NCBI RefSeq assembly: GCF_017313785.1
Contig: NZ_JAFLNL010000015.1
Span: 1 to 64,000 of the forward strand
Length of the DNA stretch: 64,000 bases
Reading direction: 5' to 3'
From: Flagellimonas aurea
Lineage (GTDB): Bacteria; Bacteroidota; Bacteroidia; Flavobacteriales; Flavobacteriaceae
Positions 22,668 to 32,093 of this stretch are shown piece by piece. Below the pieces are notes generated by a model. That model was not told the origin of the DNA, did no database searches, and saw only the letters and a list, made by a program, of their open reading frames with translations. How positions within the stretch are numbered: the first letter of the stretch is position 1; every line of letters starts with the position of its first letter. A program made the position numbers and the translations under genes.

Positions 22668-24729
22668 AGGATTCAGATTTTAGGGATTTAAAATCAGTCA
22701 TAAATTCAATTTCTTCAATGGTTGAGCTATTCCGGTCTACATTGACAATGTTAAAGGTTTTGTGCAAATTGGGTTTTAACAGGTTAAATTCTTCTTCGTT
22801 CAGTTCTTTTTGAAGCAATGGCAAAAGCACAACCTGTTCAGAAATGGAAGGGTAGAATTGTTCAATTACTCTCTTTGAGTGTTGCTTGTCAAACTTTTGC
22901 AGTGGACTATCTATGAAAACAGGGAATGAAATTCCGGATTCATCAACCAGTGCTTTTAACAATGCAGTGGCATAAAGCTGTTGTTCTCCCTTAGAAAGAG
23001 AGTCCTTTTTAATCTGCTGTTTGTTTTCATCCAGAAGCTCTATATCCATAACATCCTTATCAATATTGACCTTAACGTCGTCTATAAAATTGTTCTTGTG
23101 CATTAATTTGTTGAGACTAAGTTTTAAAGCCTTTTGAAGCGTGTATTTTTTCTCCTCCTTAATTTTTAATATGAGCTCATTGATTTTTAACAACAACTTT
23201 TTTGTCGTTTCTGTTTTCTTATTGTCAACATCCACTAATCGGAATTTTTTATCCAATTCAGAAACTTGTTTTTTGTCCGAGTTATTTTGGGCTGATAATT
23301 GACCTTGCTCTATAAGTAAGGAATCTATTTTTTCAACCAATTCATTAATCAATCTGAGATTTAGGTCCCTTTCTTCACGCAGTTTTTTGGCTAGGTGATT
23401 GTCTTTGCGCGCTTCGGCTTGTCTTATCTCATTTTGGACTCTTGATAACAGGACTCTATTGTTTTTCTCTCTTTGAACAATTGATTGTAACTGTTCAGAA
23501 TATGTAGTTTGTAGGTTTCTGTAAATCGATTTGAAATCCCGGTATTGTTCTTCCGAAAATGATACAAGTATTTCGGTTTCAGAAGCTTTAGATTTAAATC
23601 GTTCAGAGATAGAGCTATTCAGTATTTTGGAAATTAATGGCTTATCGTTTATATCCGTGTCATTTAATTTTGCCAATACCGATTTTGAAAATTCACTTAA
23701 TTCTCTTTTTAACAAATCTGACGATACATATTCATCGGTATGCTCTTTTTCAACTTGTTCGTTTAGTTTTTTCAATTGATTTCCAGCAATAACCAATGGT
23801 GCCAGTTCTAAAATCTGATTAAGCTCGGATTTAATGCTGATAGATTCCTTTTGGAGCTGGTTCCGTTCTTTTTTTAAAGCTGTCAATTCCTCTAAGGTAA
23901 TGGCATTTCCCTCCCGAATCAATTTTTCCTGGAGTGTATTTACCTTTATGCGCAGGTTAGCCAGTTCTTCCTTGTTATCTTGCTGTTGTTCCAGATTGTA
24001 GGCAAGGAGTCGTGCGGAACTTTGTTCTTTTTTTATAAGCTCGTCCAGTTTTACTTTCTCTTTTTCGGATATACCTTCACGTCCTAATTTTGTTAAAAGG
24101 GATTCTAAATTTTTCTTGAGCTCTTCATACTTTTTAATCCCTAAAACCTCTGAATAGGCACGATTTAAGCTTCGCAATTCGTCCCTGGATTGTGCCTCAG
24201 CCAGTGACACAATTTTTTCTGCATCAAAGAAGAAAAATTTTGCGATTTCACGAGGTAGTATGAAATCGTTTATAAATAAATCGTACCCTACTTCTTTGGT
24301 CAGTTCATTCTCGATTCCGTCAATTAGGATGTTTAACTTTTCTTCTTTCGACTCTAAATTGTAGCTTCTTTTGATGGTAATGGTCTCACACGTCAATGCG
24401 GGAATTGCTATATCTCGTAACTGAATTTTTACCGAAAAGGATTTGTCTGTGCTTTCAGTTGGCAATGAAGCAAGATCCCTATTCATAAGTGAATGTAAAT
24501 AGCCTTCATATCCACCTGAATTCCTTATATCGATACGGTATTTATCTTCAACCTGACTGATTAATTTACCATAAAACACCCAAAGCAATGAGGTTAAAAG
24601 CGTGGTTTTTCCATATCCATTTTTACCAGATATGATATTAATATTCTTGTTTGAAAAAGGGTCAAAGGAAATTGTATTTACACCTTTATAAATCCTGAAA
24701 TTATGAAGAACTATTTTACTTATTTTCAT
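22660..24729 (-). CDS. dndD: DNA phosphorothioation ATPase DndD
   Basis: A 689-residue SMC/RecN-like ATPase. Walker A GKNGYGKTT is at 35-43, then come long coiled coils (about 200-550), and the ABC signature LSKGEQQLYATAL with a D-loop-type FIDSPLQKFD near the end. DndD supplies the ATP-driven DNA handling in phosphorothioation. It overlaps both dndC (14 bases) and dndE (8 bases). Size is normal for DndD. Confidence 0.9.
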   Translation of the reverse strand: MKISKIVLHNFRIYKGVNTISFDPFSNKNINIISGKNGYGKTTLLTSLLWVFYGKLISQVEDKYRIDIRNSGGYEGYLHSLMNRDLASLPTESTDKSFSVKIQLRDIAIPALTCETITIKRSYNLESKEEKLNILIDGIENELTKEVGYDLFINDFILPREIAKFFFFDAEKIVSLAEAQSRDELRSLNRAYSEVLGIKKYEELKKNLESLLTKLGREGISEKEKVKLDELIKKEQSSARLLAYNLEQQQDNKEELANLRIKVNTLQEKLIREGNAITLEELTALKKERNQLQKESISIKSELNQILELAPLVIAGNQLKKLNEQVEKEHTDEYVSSDLLKRELSEFSKSVLAKLNDTDINDKPLISKILNSSISERFKSKASETEILVSFSEEQYRDFKSIYRNLQTTYSEQLQSIVQREKNNRVLLSRVQNEIRQAEARKDNHLAKKLREERDLNLRLINELVEKIDSLLIEQGQLSAQNNSDKKQVSELDKKFRLVDVDNKKTETTKKLLLKINELILKIKEEKKYTLQKALKLSLNKLMHKNNFIDDVKVNIDKDVMDIELLDENKQQIKKDSLSKGEQQLYATALLKALVDESGISFPVFIDSPLQKFDKQHSKRVIEQFYPSISEQVVLLPLLQKELNEEEFNLLKPNLHKTFNIVNVDRNSSTIEEIEFMTDFKSLKSESYV

Positions 24730-26074
24730 ATTCCTTTGGATTTACAAAACGTTCAATTCTACGCTCAATATCATTGTGAAGCCCATATTTGGTAACCAAA
24801 AGTGTTTTTGTTTCTTGAAGGGCAATTAGGTTGTCAATAAGATGATAATAGGACAGGTCATCCTCGCAAACTTCTTTTAAAATGCGCTTTTCTGTATTGT
24901 TCAAGGCCTTGCTGCTTTTTGTACTTATATCCTTATCAAAGATTTCTCTGTATAAATCACCAACATTTTTCTCAAAGAATAAATCCCTGTTCCAATTGAC
25001 CTGAATAGCAATTAGCTCTTGATTGGTTATAAGGTGTATGTGCGGACGCTCTATTTGAATCTCTTTTTGAATAAGTAGAAGCTCTTTCAGTTTTCGATAT
25101 CTATATTCTGGCCAATATGGACCCCAATTGGTCTCATCTTCACGAACCGCTGGTCTACCATCCCTTCGCTCGGGCATTCTGTTTTCGTGTATGTTTCTTT
25201 CTTCGACAAGGCTATTTCTAAAGTCCAACAAGGGCTTCATCCAATGCTTGCCGTTTTCAATCAAAGCGGACATTGACTTGTCTTTTTTCACCACTGTACA
25301 CGTCCAGCAACCGAAACGGGATTGACCACAGGAAGAATGTTCTTTGTTTACGACAACGGTCGGGCATTCGTAATCGTCAGCACTGGCATCAGCATATATT
25401 TGAAACAATATGGAATTGTCAAATCCCCAAGGCGAATCAAACTTGTTGATAATGTACCAGACCTCCTCCAGCATCAATTCTTTTATAGGTGCATAAACAT
25501 AGGTGTTAACCCCTGTCTGATGCTTTGAAAGCCTTTGACCTTCAATTTCGTGCTTTTTCATTGAACGTTCTCGGGAAGCACTTTCTTCATATCTAGTGCC
25601 CAATAATACAATGGCCTCTCCAACTTTGTCCACTTGTTCCGTAAGGAAATTTGAAGTTGGGCGAATTTTTAATTTATCCGTGCACCATCTAAAGGAATTA
25701 TTAGGTACGGGATAGCCTTTACCCAAAACATTTACCCAAAATGTTTCTTCTAAAAGCGGTGCTGTTTTTTTTACAATGAAAGGTAGGTTTTGTTCTCTAG
25801 CAGCAACTTCTATTTTACCCAATACATCATCCACATATGAAGATATTACTGGGTTTTCAACAAGTGTATCATTGCAAACCACATAAACAGGACGCTTTAA
25901 TTGAAACGGTGAGGGTAGCTTTTTCACCCTTTCAAGGGCTTTCCAGACTAAAGTGAGCAAAACGGTCGAATCCTTTCCTCCACTGAACCCAATAATCCAC
26001 GGTCTTTTTAGATTTTCAGAGTATGCATATTCATCAACGATTTCATTGATTATTTTTTCAATTCTTTTTGACAT
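24716..26074 (-). CDS. dndC: DNA phosphorothioation sulphur transferase DndC
   Basis: A 452-residue PAPS-reductase-like ATP pyrophosphatase. The PP-loop SGGKDS is at 31-36. Cys residues for the iron-sulphur cluster are in RWCTDKLKIRP and CGQSRFGCWTC. DndC activates DNA and places sulphur on the backbone with DndD and DndE. DndA is absent; an IscS-type desulphurase from elsewhere would have to serve, as is known in other hosts. DndB, the usual repressor, is also absent and is replaced by an XRE regulator 10 bases upstream. Confidence 0.92.
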   Translation of the reverse strand: MSKRIEKIINEIVDEYAYSENLKRPWIIGFSGGKDSTVLLTLVWKALERVKKLPSPFQLKRPVYVVCNDTLVENPVISSYVDDVLGKIEVAAREQNLPFIVKKTAPLLEETFWVNVLGKGYPVPNNSFRWCTDKLKIRPTSNFLTEQVDKVGEAIVLLGTRYEESASRERSMKKHEIEGQRLSKHQTGVNTYVYAPIKELMLEEVWYIINKFDSPWGFDNSILFQIYADASADDYECPTVVVNKEHSSCGQSRFGCWTCTVVKKDKSMSALIENGKHWMKPLLDFRNSLVEERNIHENRMPERRDGRPAVREDETNWGPYWPEYRYRKLKELLLIQKEIQIERPHIHLITNQELIAIQVNWNRDLFFEKNVGDLYREIFDKDISTKSSKALNNTEKRILKEVCEDDLSYYHLIDNLIALQETKTLLVTKYGLHNDIERRIERFVNPKEYENK

Positions 26075-26084
26075 CTATATTCCC

Positions 26085-26390
26085 TTATTTCAGGTAGTTT
26101 AATTTATCATTGTTGCAAATTGTCAAGGCCAGTTGAAGAGCTTTTGATTGAAATTTTTCGTCATTGGTTGCTCTCAACGCCTTATCAGCCAACCACTTTG
26201 TATAAAGTTCTTCTTTGTTTTCGTTCAAAGCATTTGAAAGAATATCAAGGTCTTCCTCTCTAAAAGGGCGCTTTCCCCGTTCCATTTTGCTCAACATCGC
26301 TGCATCAATATTAAGTATGGCAGCTAGCTCCCTTAACAACATTCCTTTACCTTCTCGCAATGTCCTGATATGCTTTCCAATCATCATCAA
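26085..26390 (-). CDS. XRE-family regulator of the dnd operon
   Basis: A 101-residue protein with a classic N-terminal helix-turn-helix (residues 5-60: IGKHIRTLREGKGMLLREL, then LNIDAAMLSKMERGKR) and a helical tail. It is first in the operon, 10 bases before dndC. Two overlapping inverted repeats lie 4-58 bases upstream of its start, so self-control of the whole operon is likely. Three ATG codons in a row begin the gene; any could be used. Confidence 0.85.
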   Translation of the reverse strand: MMMIGKHIRTLREGKGMLLRELAAILNIDAAMLSKMERGKRPFREEDLDILSNALNENKEELYTKWLADKALRATNDEKFQSKALQLALTICNNDKLNYLK

Positions 26391-26394
26391 TATA

Positions 26395-26448
26395 TGTTCA
26401 AAAGATGGCTTGACAAATTTTGAACAAAATAAAGATTTTATTCTGTTC
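26395..26448. promoter_or_regulatory. Overlapping inverted repeats, likely operator of the dnd operon
   Basis: TGTTCAAAA (26395-26403) is exactly mirrored by TTTTGAACA (26418-26426). GAACAAAATAAA (26422-26433) is mirrored by TTTATTCTGTTC (26437-26448) with one mismatch. The two share TTTTGAACA, so three half-sites are spaced about two turns apart in front of the XRE gene. The remaining sequence to 26617 holds nothing else recognised. Confidence 0.65.
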
Positions 26449-26617
26449 GGTATAATAAATTGCTGCTTATTTTAATGGAGTTGTTAAGATATTTTTTAAC
26501 AATAGTGAAATGGTATTATTTTCACCTCCTCTTATCCCTAGCCCCCTTATCAAAAGCCACCAAATTAAACAATTAGCTGTATCGTTCTTATTGTTTTTTA
26601 GAGGTACTCGTGAATGT

Positions 26618-27280
26618 TCAACACCTTTTGTCTTTAGACTTCACATCAAAACTAATCAAGTTGAACATTTGCCGCATACGTGAGCGTACCCGATTCCCAT
26701 ACCGTTCTTCTAGTTCCTGGGCATTAAGGTTGGTGGTGGCATGGGTCTGAATGTTATAGTTTAAAAATAGCTCGTAACGGGAAAGCAATATTTCTCCCAA
26801 TACATTACAATCCTTCCCAAAATGTCTGCCTGTGGGTTCTATACCCAGGTCATCAAAGCAGTAGAACTTTTTATCACCATAATCTTCAATGATTTTATAG
26901 CCGATATTGTTAAAGGCAAAGGCAATATTCCGGGTAGGGATGACCTCATAAGGTTTACGGTGGGGTACGACATGGCGTAAGAGTTTCATCAGACTGGTTT
27001 TTCCGCATCCCACGGGACCGGAAAGCAAAATGCCCTTATGGATGTCGATACCAAGTTTTTTACAGTTTGCTTCGTCCTTGATGTAATAATTGCACAGCTT
27101 GAAAAGTATGTTGCGGTCTTCCTCATAAATCCTGAATTTCCTACCAAAGAGCAATTTCCCCTTGGCATTGAGATAAACAAGCATTTTATCAAAATCGTAA
27201 ATGATTTCATTGTTCCTAAATGTCCCCAAGGTATATCGAACACTGCCCTCGATGATGATATGTGGTTTATGGGAACTCAT
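26618..27280 (-). CDS. DnaC/IstB-like ATPase
   Basis: A 220-residue AAA+ ATPase with Walker A GPVGCGKTS at 88-96, Walker B FYCFDDLGIEP and sensor motif THATTNLNAQELEERYG, then an Arg-rich RVRSRMRQMF end. This fits a helicase loader of the mobile element's replication module. Its ATG overlaps the stop of the preceding HTH gene. Confidence 0.75.
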   Translation of the reverse strand: MSSHKPHIIIEGSVRYTLGTFRNNEIIYDFDKMLVYLNAKGKLLFGRKFRIYEEDRNILFKLCNYYIKDEANCKKLGIDIHKGILLSGPVGCGKTSLMKLLRHVVPHRKPYEVIPTRNIAFAFNNIGYKIIEDYGDKKFYCFDDLGIEPTGRHFGKDCNVLGEILLSRYELFLNYNIQTHATTNLNAQELEERYGNRVRSRMRQMFNLISFDVKSKDKRC

Positions 27281-27963
27281 AGAGGCTCACTATAATTTTT
27301 GTTGGAACTTGTCTTTAGGTTGTCCGTATTTTGGCTAACCGCTACCAATGTTTTTTCCGTTTTTAGCTCGTCCGCTTTTAGCATCCAATTGCGGGCGGTG
27401 GCCTGCCAATCGATAATTTTTGTTTTGCCACCTACTTTCCAGCCGATGCCCTGGTAATGGTTGTAGAATTTTTTGGCCTCCAGTTCCGGCCAATTTTCTT
27501 TTTGAAAAAAATTGATGACCTCGTTTTCATTTTTGGGCCGGTCAAGTTTATTCCCGTTTGTATTGTTTATTCCTGTTTGTATATGTTTGTTTATAGGTAC
27601 CACCGCTTGTCCATTGCTTGTCCCGATAATGGTATGGCTTGGGTACAGTGCTTGTCCATCACTTGTCCCAAAATTGAACATCTTGATTTTGCTACCGTGG
27701 AATGGATTGTGTGAAGGCTCGTATAACAGGTATTTCCAATGGTGCAGCTCTTTGATGCAACGGTGGTAGGTGGTCTTTGAACCGATTTTTGAAAACTGCA
27801 TCACTTCTTCCCGGTTGATATGGAAATTATCGGGGAAGTGGTAATTGTTCCATAACTGGAAAAGGGCCACGTACAGACTGATGTGCGTGGGATTCAAACG
27901 GCCGTCCTTAGAAAATTGCAGGAATACGGCGTTCAGGTGCTTGATATAATTGATTTGTTCCAA
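27277..27963 (-). CDS. Replication-associated winged-helix protein
   Basis: A 228-residue protein. The N-terminal 100 residues (LNPTHISLYVALFQLWNNY; IGSKTTYHRCIKELHHW) look like a DnaD/RepA-type winged helix. A middle block, ENEVINFFQKENWPELEAKKFYNHYQGIGWKV in two parts, matches the C-terminal block of phage and plasmid replication proteins. Followed directly by the DnaC-like ATPase, it is probably the initiator. Between them is a low-complexity linker. Confidence 0.65.
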   Translation of the reverse strand: MEQINYIKHLNAVFLQFSKDGRLNPTHISLYVALFQLWNNYHFPDNFHINREEVMQFSKIGSKTTYHRCIKELHHWKYLLYEPSHNPFHGSKIKMFNFGTSDGQALYPSHTIIGTSNGQAVVPINKHIQTGINNTNGNKLDRPKNENEVINFFQKENWPELEAKKFYNHYQGIGWKVGGKTKIIDWQATARNWMLKADELKTEKTLVAVSQNTDNLKTSSNKNYSEPL

Positions 27964-27970
27964 AGGAATA

Positions 27971-28249
27971 TCAGAATTTGTTATGGATTTTGTTCTTTTC
28001 CATCACGTTCATAATTTCCTCATAATCGTAATAGAGTACACCGCCTACTTTGGTATAGGGCAATGTGCCATTGATTCTTAAATTCTGTAAGGTGCCCGAA
28101 GAGATTCCCAAAAGCTCCTTTACCTCTGGGGATTTAAGCCACTTTTTAAAAGTGTGCCCGGACTGGTTGTTAAGAAGTTGCTTGATGTCATCGAGCAATT
28201 CCATTTTGAATTCCCGAAGGTCTTCGGTGGTAATGATTGTTGCTGCCAT
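27971..28249 (-). CDS. Excisionase-like helix-turn-helix protein
   Basis: A 92-residue protein with a MerR/HTH_17-type domain in its C-terminal half (WLKSPEVKELLGISSGTLQNLR, then LPYTKVGGVLYYDYEEI). Small proteins of this type in Bacteroidota conjugative transposons act as excision factors or regulators. It lies 7 bases upstream of the replication gene and downstream of two ACCGAGTTCGG palindromes. Confidence 0.75.
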   Translation of the reverse strand: MAATIITTEDLREFKMELLDDIKQLLNNQSGHTFKKWLKSPEVKELLGISSGTLQNLRINGTLPYTKVGGVLYYDYEEIMNVMEKNKIHNKF

Positions 28250-28372
28250 TTGTAAAACGATTTAAATAAAAGAGACCATCGCCTTACTGTCACCTAATTT
28301 GATGGCCTCTTCGCTGATTTGACTTTCGTTTTACAAAATTGATGGGCTTTATTGGGAATTTATCAGAGTCTA

Positions 28373-28513
28373 AACCGAGTTCGGTCGTATTTTAACATTT
28401 GACCGTTTTGATACAATTTGCATTGATTTGGCACAAGGCATGGGTATATGAAGTCATTAAAATGCGGTAATACTTATTTCAAATGGGAAAACCGAGTGCG
28501 AACCGAGTTCGGG
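28373..28513. promoter_or_regulatory. Two copies of the palindrome ACCGA-GT-TCGG around an intergenic space
   Basis: AACCGAGTTCGGT (28373-28385) and AACCGAGTTCGGG (28501-28513), plus a half-like ACCGAGTGCG at 28491-28500. They lie between the excisionase-like gene and rteC, the second reaching the rteC stop region. Repeated perfect cores suggest a regulator or recombination-factor site. No gene is seen in 28250-28516. Confidence 0.5.
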
Positions 28514-28516
28514 TTT

Positions 28517-29380
28517 TTATTCGTCAAGACCATCCTCTTCATCCATCTTTTCAAGTAATTTCCGTCCTGTTTCTTGGAAGAATTTTATCTGTGAGCCCTT
28601 TCGAGACTTTAGTTCGTTATATGTGCGAGAGTGATTGCCTTTTGGAACATCAAGAAAATCCCCCAAAAGGTCCACTATTTTTTTAATGTCTACATTTCCT
28701 TTATTGATATATCCCATAGCTTGGAGTCCATAGACCAACTCCACAAAAGCGGCATACGAGCCTGTCCACAAAAGTTCCTTCTGAGTAACTGCACGGTTGG
28801 TTTTACAGCAATTTTTTATCTCCAAACTTTTTATTTTTAGATAATTGGCATACATGGCCAATCCTTTGATTCTTGCCCAAATCTCATCATGCGATGTATT
28901 AAAAACAGGATCTTTGTAATACGGATAACTTTTAACTACCGGATTACGATTTAAATACTCCCTTGTAAAATAGTGTTCGTCAAAATGGGTATAACCTTGC
29001 TCCATATAAAGCAGGAAGTCGGTATGTCTTGAAAAAAATTGATTTACTTTCTTTATTTGTTCCTCCAGAAAATCCAGTTGCTTTACACATCCCCATTTCG
29101 GAATACGCAGTTCGGAAGATCTTACCTCTGTATAATAGATAAGGTAGCGCATGGGTCGAACCTTGATAATCTTAAAAAAGCGAATCTCTTCCTGAGCGGA
29201 CCTAACACCAAATTTTATAAGCCCTTCTTTTAACCTGGTCAATGTTTTAGAAGCCGTATCAATTCCTTTTTCAGCCCTAAACAAAGTACTATCATTTCCC
29301 TTTTCTAGAAGTGTTATTTTTTCGTCAAACTCCTTTATGATTGATGAGTAAAACATATTCCTGTCGATTTGGGTTGGCAC
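28517..29380 (-). CDS. rteC: RteC-domain regulator of excision
   Basis: A 287-residue protein of the RteC family. Visible family traits are the helical N-terminus, RYLIYYTEVRSSELRIPKWG-like middle with Arg and Lys contacts, and a C-terminal winged-helix region (WTGSYAAFVELVYGLQAMGYINKGNVDIKKI in two parts). In CTnDOT, RteC turns on excision genes. Its place beside the excisionase-like gene fits that role. No RteA/RteB two-component genes are in the window, so the trigger would differ from tetracycline control. Confidence 0.82.
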   Translation of the reverse strand: MPTQIDRNMFYSSIIKEFDEKITLLEKGNDSTLFRAEKGIDTASKTLTRLKEGLIKFGVRSAQEEIRFFKIIKVRPMRYLIYYTEVRSSELRIPKWGCVKQLDFLEEQIKKVNQFFSRHTDFLLYMEQGYTHFDEHYFTREYLNRNPVVKSYPYYKDPVFNTSHDEIWARIKGLAMYANYLKIKSLEIKNCCKTNRAVTQKELLWTGSYAAFVELVYGLQAMGYINKGNVDIKKIVDLLGDFLDVPKGNHSRTYNELKSRKGSQIKFFQETGRKLLEKMDEEDGLDE

Positions 29381-29541
29381 TAAGAATATGCTGATTGAGC
29401 TTTTATTTCTGGTTTCTCTAAATTTTCATAGAATCTTTACTTTCATGATTGTATTTCTACCGTAAACTCTGTTCAATCTTAGTTTCATCAGGCCAATTAA
29501 CTATTACACTACTTTGGACATCTTCCAATATTCCTCGATTC

Positions 29542-30165
29542 TTATTTTCCCCATCCTTTTAGAAATACTTCCGTAGTAAAGACATCGGAGTAATAATAAT
29601 CGAGAGCTGCCATAAATGCATTATGCACATCCTCGGCATAAACCGTTTTGCCGTTAATTTCTAAATCCTTGGTAGTGCAAGCATCTTCAATAACAGCGCA
29701 CTCAAAACCATAATCTTTCGCGGCCCGGGTAGTGGCATCCACACACATATGCGACATCATTCCAACGATAACCAATCTGTCGATCTCCTTATCTTTTAAA
29801 TATCCCAAAAGCTCAGTCTCCCTGAAACTGTTAGGATAGTTTTTAATCACTACTTTTTCATCTTCTATCGGACTCACTAATGCGTGTATCTCGCTTCCTT
29901 TTGTCCCTGGCGCAAAAAAAGAGGCCCCAGGTCTAGTCGATTCATGTTTAACATGGATGATAGGTAACTTTTCATGCCTAAACTTTTCTAAAACCCTTTT
30001 TGCATTTTGTGCGGTCACTTCAGGAATGCAAAGCTCCATTTTGCCATCTTTGAAGTAGTCATTTTGGATATCTATAAGGATTAAAGCAGTTTTCACGGTA
30101 TTGGTCTGTGATTTTAAAAGGTTTATACTAGCAAACAAGATGATGATTGTGATAAAATTCTTCAT
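29542..30165 (-). CDS. Secreted cysteine hydrolase, isochorismatase family
   Basis: A 207-residue protein with a signal peptide (ITIIILFASINLLKSQ) and the isochorismatase fold: LILIDIQNDYF with the catalytic Asp, Lys in the IIHVKHE region, and the nucleophile in GMMSHMCVDATTRAA. Members cleave amides or nicotinamide-like substrates. It is the first gene of the metabolic cargo on this side, near glutamate dehydrogenase, so an amide substrate is plausible but not shown. Confidence 0.78.
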   Translation of the reverse strand: MKNFITIIILFASINLLKSQTNTVKTALILIDIQNDYFKDGKMELCIPEVTAQNAKRVLEKFRHEKLPIIHVKHESTRPGASFFAPGTKGSEIHALVSPIEDEKVVIKNYPNSFRETELLGYLKDKEIDRLVIVGMMSHMCVDATTRAAKDYGFECAVIEDACTTKDLEINGKTVYAEDVHNAFMAALDYYYSDVFTTEVFLKGWGK

Positions 30166-30218
30166 TGGACCATTTTTACATTTTCAAGTATCAACAATTA
30201 ATTAATTCCTTTGTTCTA

Positions 30219-31496
30219 TCATGGAAAAACACCTCTTTGTACATAAGTGTCTTCCAATCTTTTGATAGCGATAATAAATGCACTGGTCCTTAAGTCAACC
30301 TTATACTCTTGGGCCGTTTTCAAGACTCTGTTAAATGAATCGAACAGCTTTCGTTGTAATTTTTCCAAAACTTCATCCAAGGTCCATATCTCTCCATTCC
30401 TGTTTTGCAACCATTCAAAATAACTACAAATAACTCCACCTGAGTTACATAGGATATCGGGAATAATCTCAATCTCCCTATCTAAAAGAATTCTTTCTGC
30501 CTCAACGTCAGTAGGGCCATTGGCTCCTTCCGCGATTAACTTGGCTTTTATACCGCCTACATTTTTTAACGTGATTTGATTGCCCAGAGCACTAGGGATA
30601 CAGATATCACAGTCTAGCGCAAAAAAATCTTCTTTGTTGATTTCATTTGCTTTAGTGTAGCCTAAAATACTACCCCTATTGGTTCTGCTATGGGCAAATA
30701 GGTCGGTTACGGATATCCCCTCTTTATTTGCCAGCGAACCGTATGCATCCTGCACACCTACCATTAAGGCTCCTTCTTCCTGCATAAAATAAGATGCCCA
30801 ATAACCTACATTTCCAAAGCCCTGTACGATAAACTTCTTGCCCTTCAGGTTTACTTGATTGTGGGCTGCCCAAAATTTGATATTGAGAAAAACCCCAAAG
30901 CCCGTTGCCCGATCCCTACCTTCAGAACCGCCAGTACCAATAGGCTTTCCTGTAACCACATGCATATTAGCCGAACGATCTGAAGGAGCTTTCGTTGACA
31001 TAAACGTATCTAATATCCAGGCCATGATTTGTGGATTCGTATTTACATCAGGGGCAGGAATATCAAATTCAGGGCCAATGTTGGTGCCCAGAGCATACGT
31101 AAATCTTCTTGTTATCCTTTCAAGTTCCGATTGTGAATATTTTAGAGGGTCCAGTTGAATACCTCCTTTTGCGCCACCATATGGCAAGCCAGCCAAAGAA
31201 GTTTTCCATGTCATCCACATGGCCAGTGCACGAGCCGCATCAATATCAACGGTTGGATGGTATCTAAGCCCTCCCTTGTACGGACCTAAAGAATTATTAT
31301 GCTGCACCCTATAGCCTGTAAAAATCTCTACATTCCCATCATCCATTTTAACTGGAAAATGCACCACAATCTCATTATTCGTAATACTGAGAATCTTTCG
31401 AATGTTCGGATTAAGTTCCATTATATCGGCGGCATTATTGAATTGCCTCATTACATTTTCCAACATGCCTTGTTTTCTTTTCTTTTTATCGCTCAT
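30219..31496 (-). CDS. Glutamate dehydrogenase (Glu/Leu/Phe/Val dehydrogenase family)
   Basis: From the ATG at 31496 the product is 425 residues; an upstream ATG at 31544 would add 16 residues unlike family N-termini. Substrate Lys residues are seen in GPYKGGLRYHP and PYGGAKGGIQLDP, and the dinucleotide loop in GFGNVGYWASYF. It interconverts glutamate and 2-oxoglutarate plus ammonia. Behind a GABA-type aminotransferase and Pxp genes it would recycle the amino acceptor. It ends the visible catabolic train with the cysteine hydrolase. Confidence 0.88.
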   Translation of the reverse strand: MSDKKKRKQGMLENVMRQFNNAADIMELNPNIRKILSITNNEIVVHFPVKMDDGNVEIFTGYRVQHNNSLGPYKGGLRYHPTVDIDAARALAMWMTWKTSLAGLPYGGAKGGIQLDPLKYSQSELERITRRFTYALGTNIGPEFDIPAPDVNTNPQIMAWILDTFMSTKAPSDRSANMHVVTGKPIGTGGSEGRDRATGFGVFLNIKFWAAHNQVNLKGKKFIVQGFGNVGYWASYFMQEEGALMVGVQDAYGSLANKEGISVTDLFAHSRTNRGSILGYTKANEINKEDFFALDCDICIPSALGNQITLKNVGGIKAKLIAEGANGPTDVEAERILLDREIEIIPDILCNSGGVICSYFEWLQNRNGEIWTLDEVLEKLQRKLFDSFNRVLKTAQEYKVDLRTSAFIIAIKRLEDTYVQRGVFP

Positions 31497-31577
31497 AGGA
31501 CATAGAAGAATTTGATTATTTATTGAAAGGTTGATGTATTGCAAACACTCCTCTTTTCACTAATTTTAGATGGTCTA

Positions 31578-32063
31578 TTATCTATCCTTCATCCAACTTT
31601 TTGCTCTTTCCAGATCCTCAGGTTGTCTTCCAAGAAAAAATTCACGAAACGTCAGTTTGCCATCATCGTCGGGTACGGTTTCATAACCGCTCATGAAATT
31701 GCCCCTGGAGGATATGATGAACATAAAGGTGCCATTTGCATATGCGGCATCGTTCAACGAATGCCATTCCCCCCGCAAATATCTTTTTTCAAAAATTCCT
31801 CCGTATCCTACCCAATTCAACCCTTTACAGTTGTTAAGGCTTTCAAACTTTATCCCTCTGAAAAAATCTTTTTTGGCAACAACTTCTTCCACAATCCAAT
31901 CCTGGGAATCACCACCACCTTCATGCTTCCAAGTAGCCAACCATTCTCCCAGTATCTTTTGCTTTGATTTTTTGGACAAAAAGAAATTTATAGCAAATGG
32001 CACTAGATACGATACAATTGCACCTAACAGTACGCCAAGAGTCAGATTTAAAATATTACCCAT
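31578..32063 (-). CDS. Hypothetical membrane-anchored protein
   Basis: A 161-residue protein with one N-terminal membrane helix (LTLGVLLGAIVSYLVPFAINFFL) and a soluble domain with EWLATWKHEGGG and GYGGIFEKRYLRGEWHS repeats that suggest a beta-barrel of lipocalin-like type. It is not recognised as a named family. It sits between the dehydrogenase and a cupin gene on the same strand. Confidence 0.55.
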   Translation of the reverse strand: MGNILNLTLGVLLGAIVSYLVPFAINFFLSKKSKQKILGEWLATWKHEGGGDSQDWIVEEVVAKKDFFRGIKFESLNNCKGLNWVGYGGIFEKRYLRGEWHSLNDAAYANGTFMFIISSRGNFMSGYETVPDDDGKLTFREFFLGRQPEDLERAKSWMKDR

Positions 32064-32093
32064 ATAACTACCATGTTAGAAAAACTTAATCAA

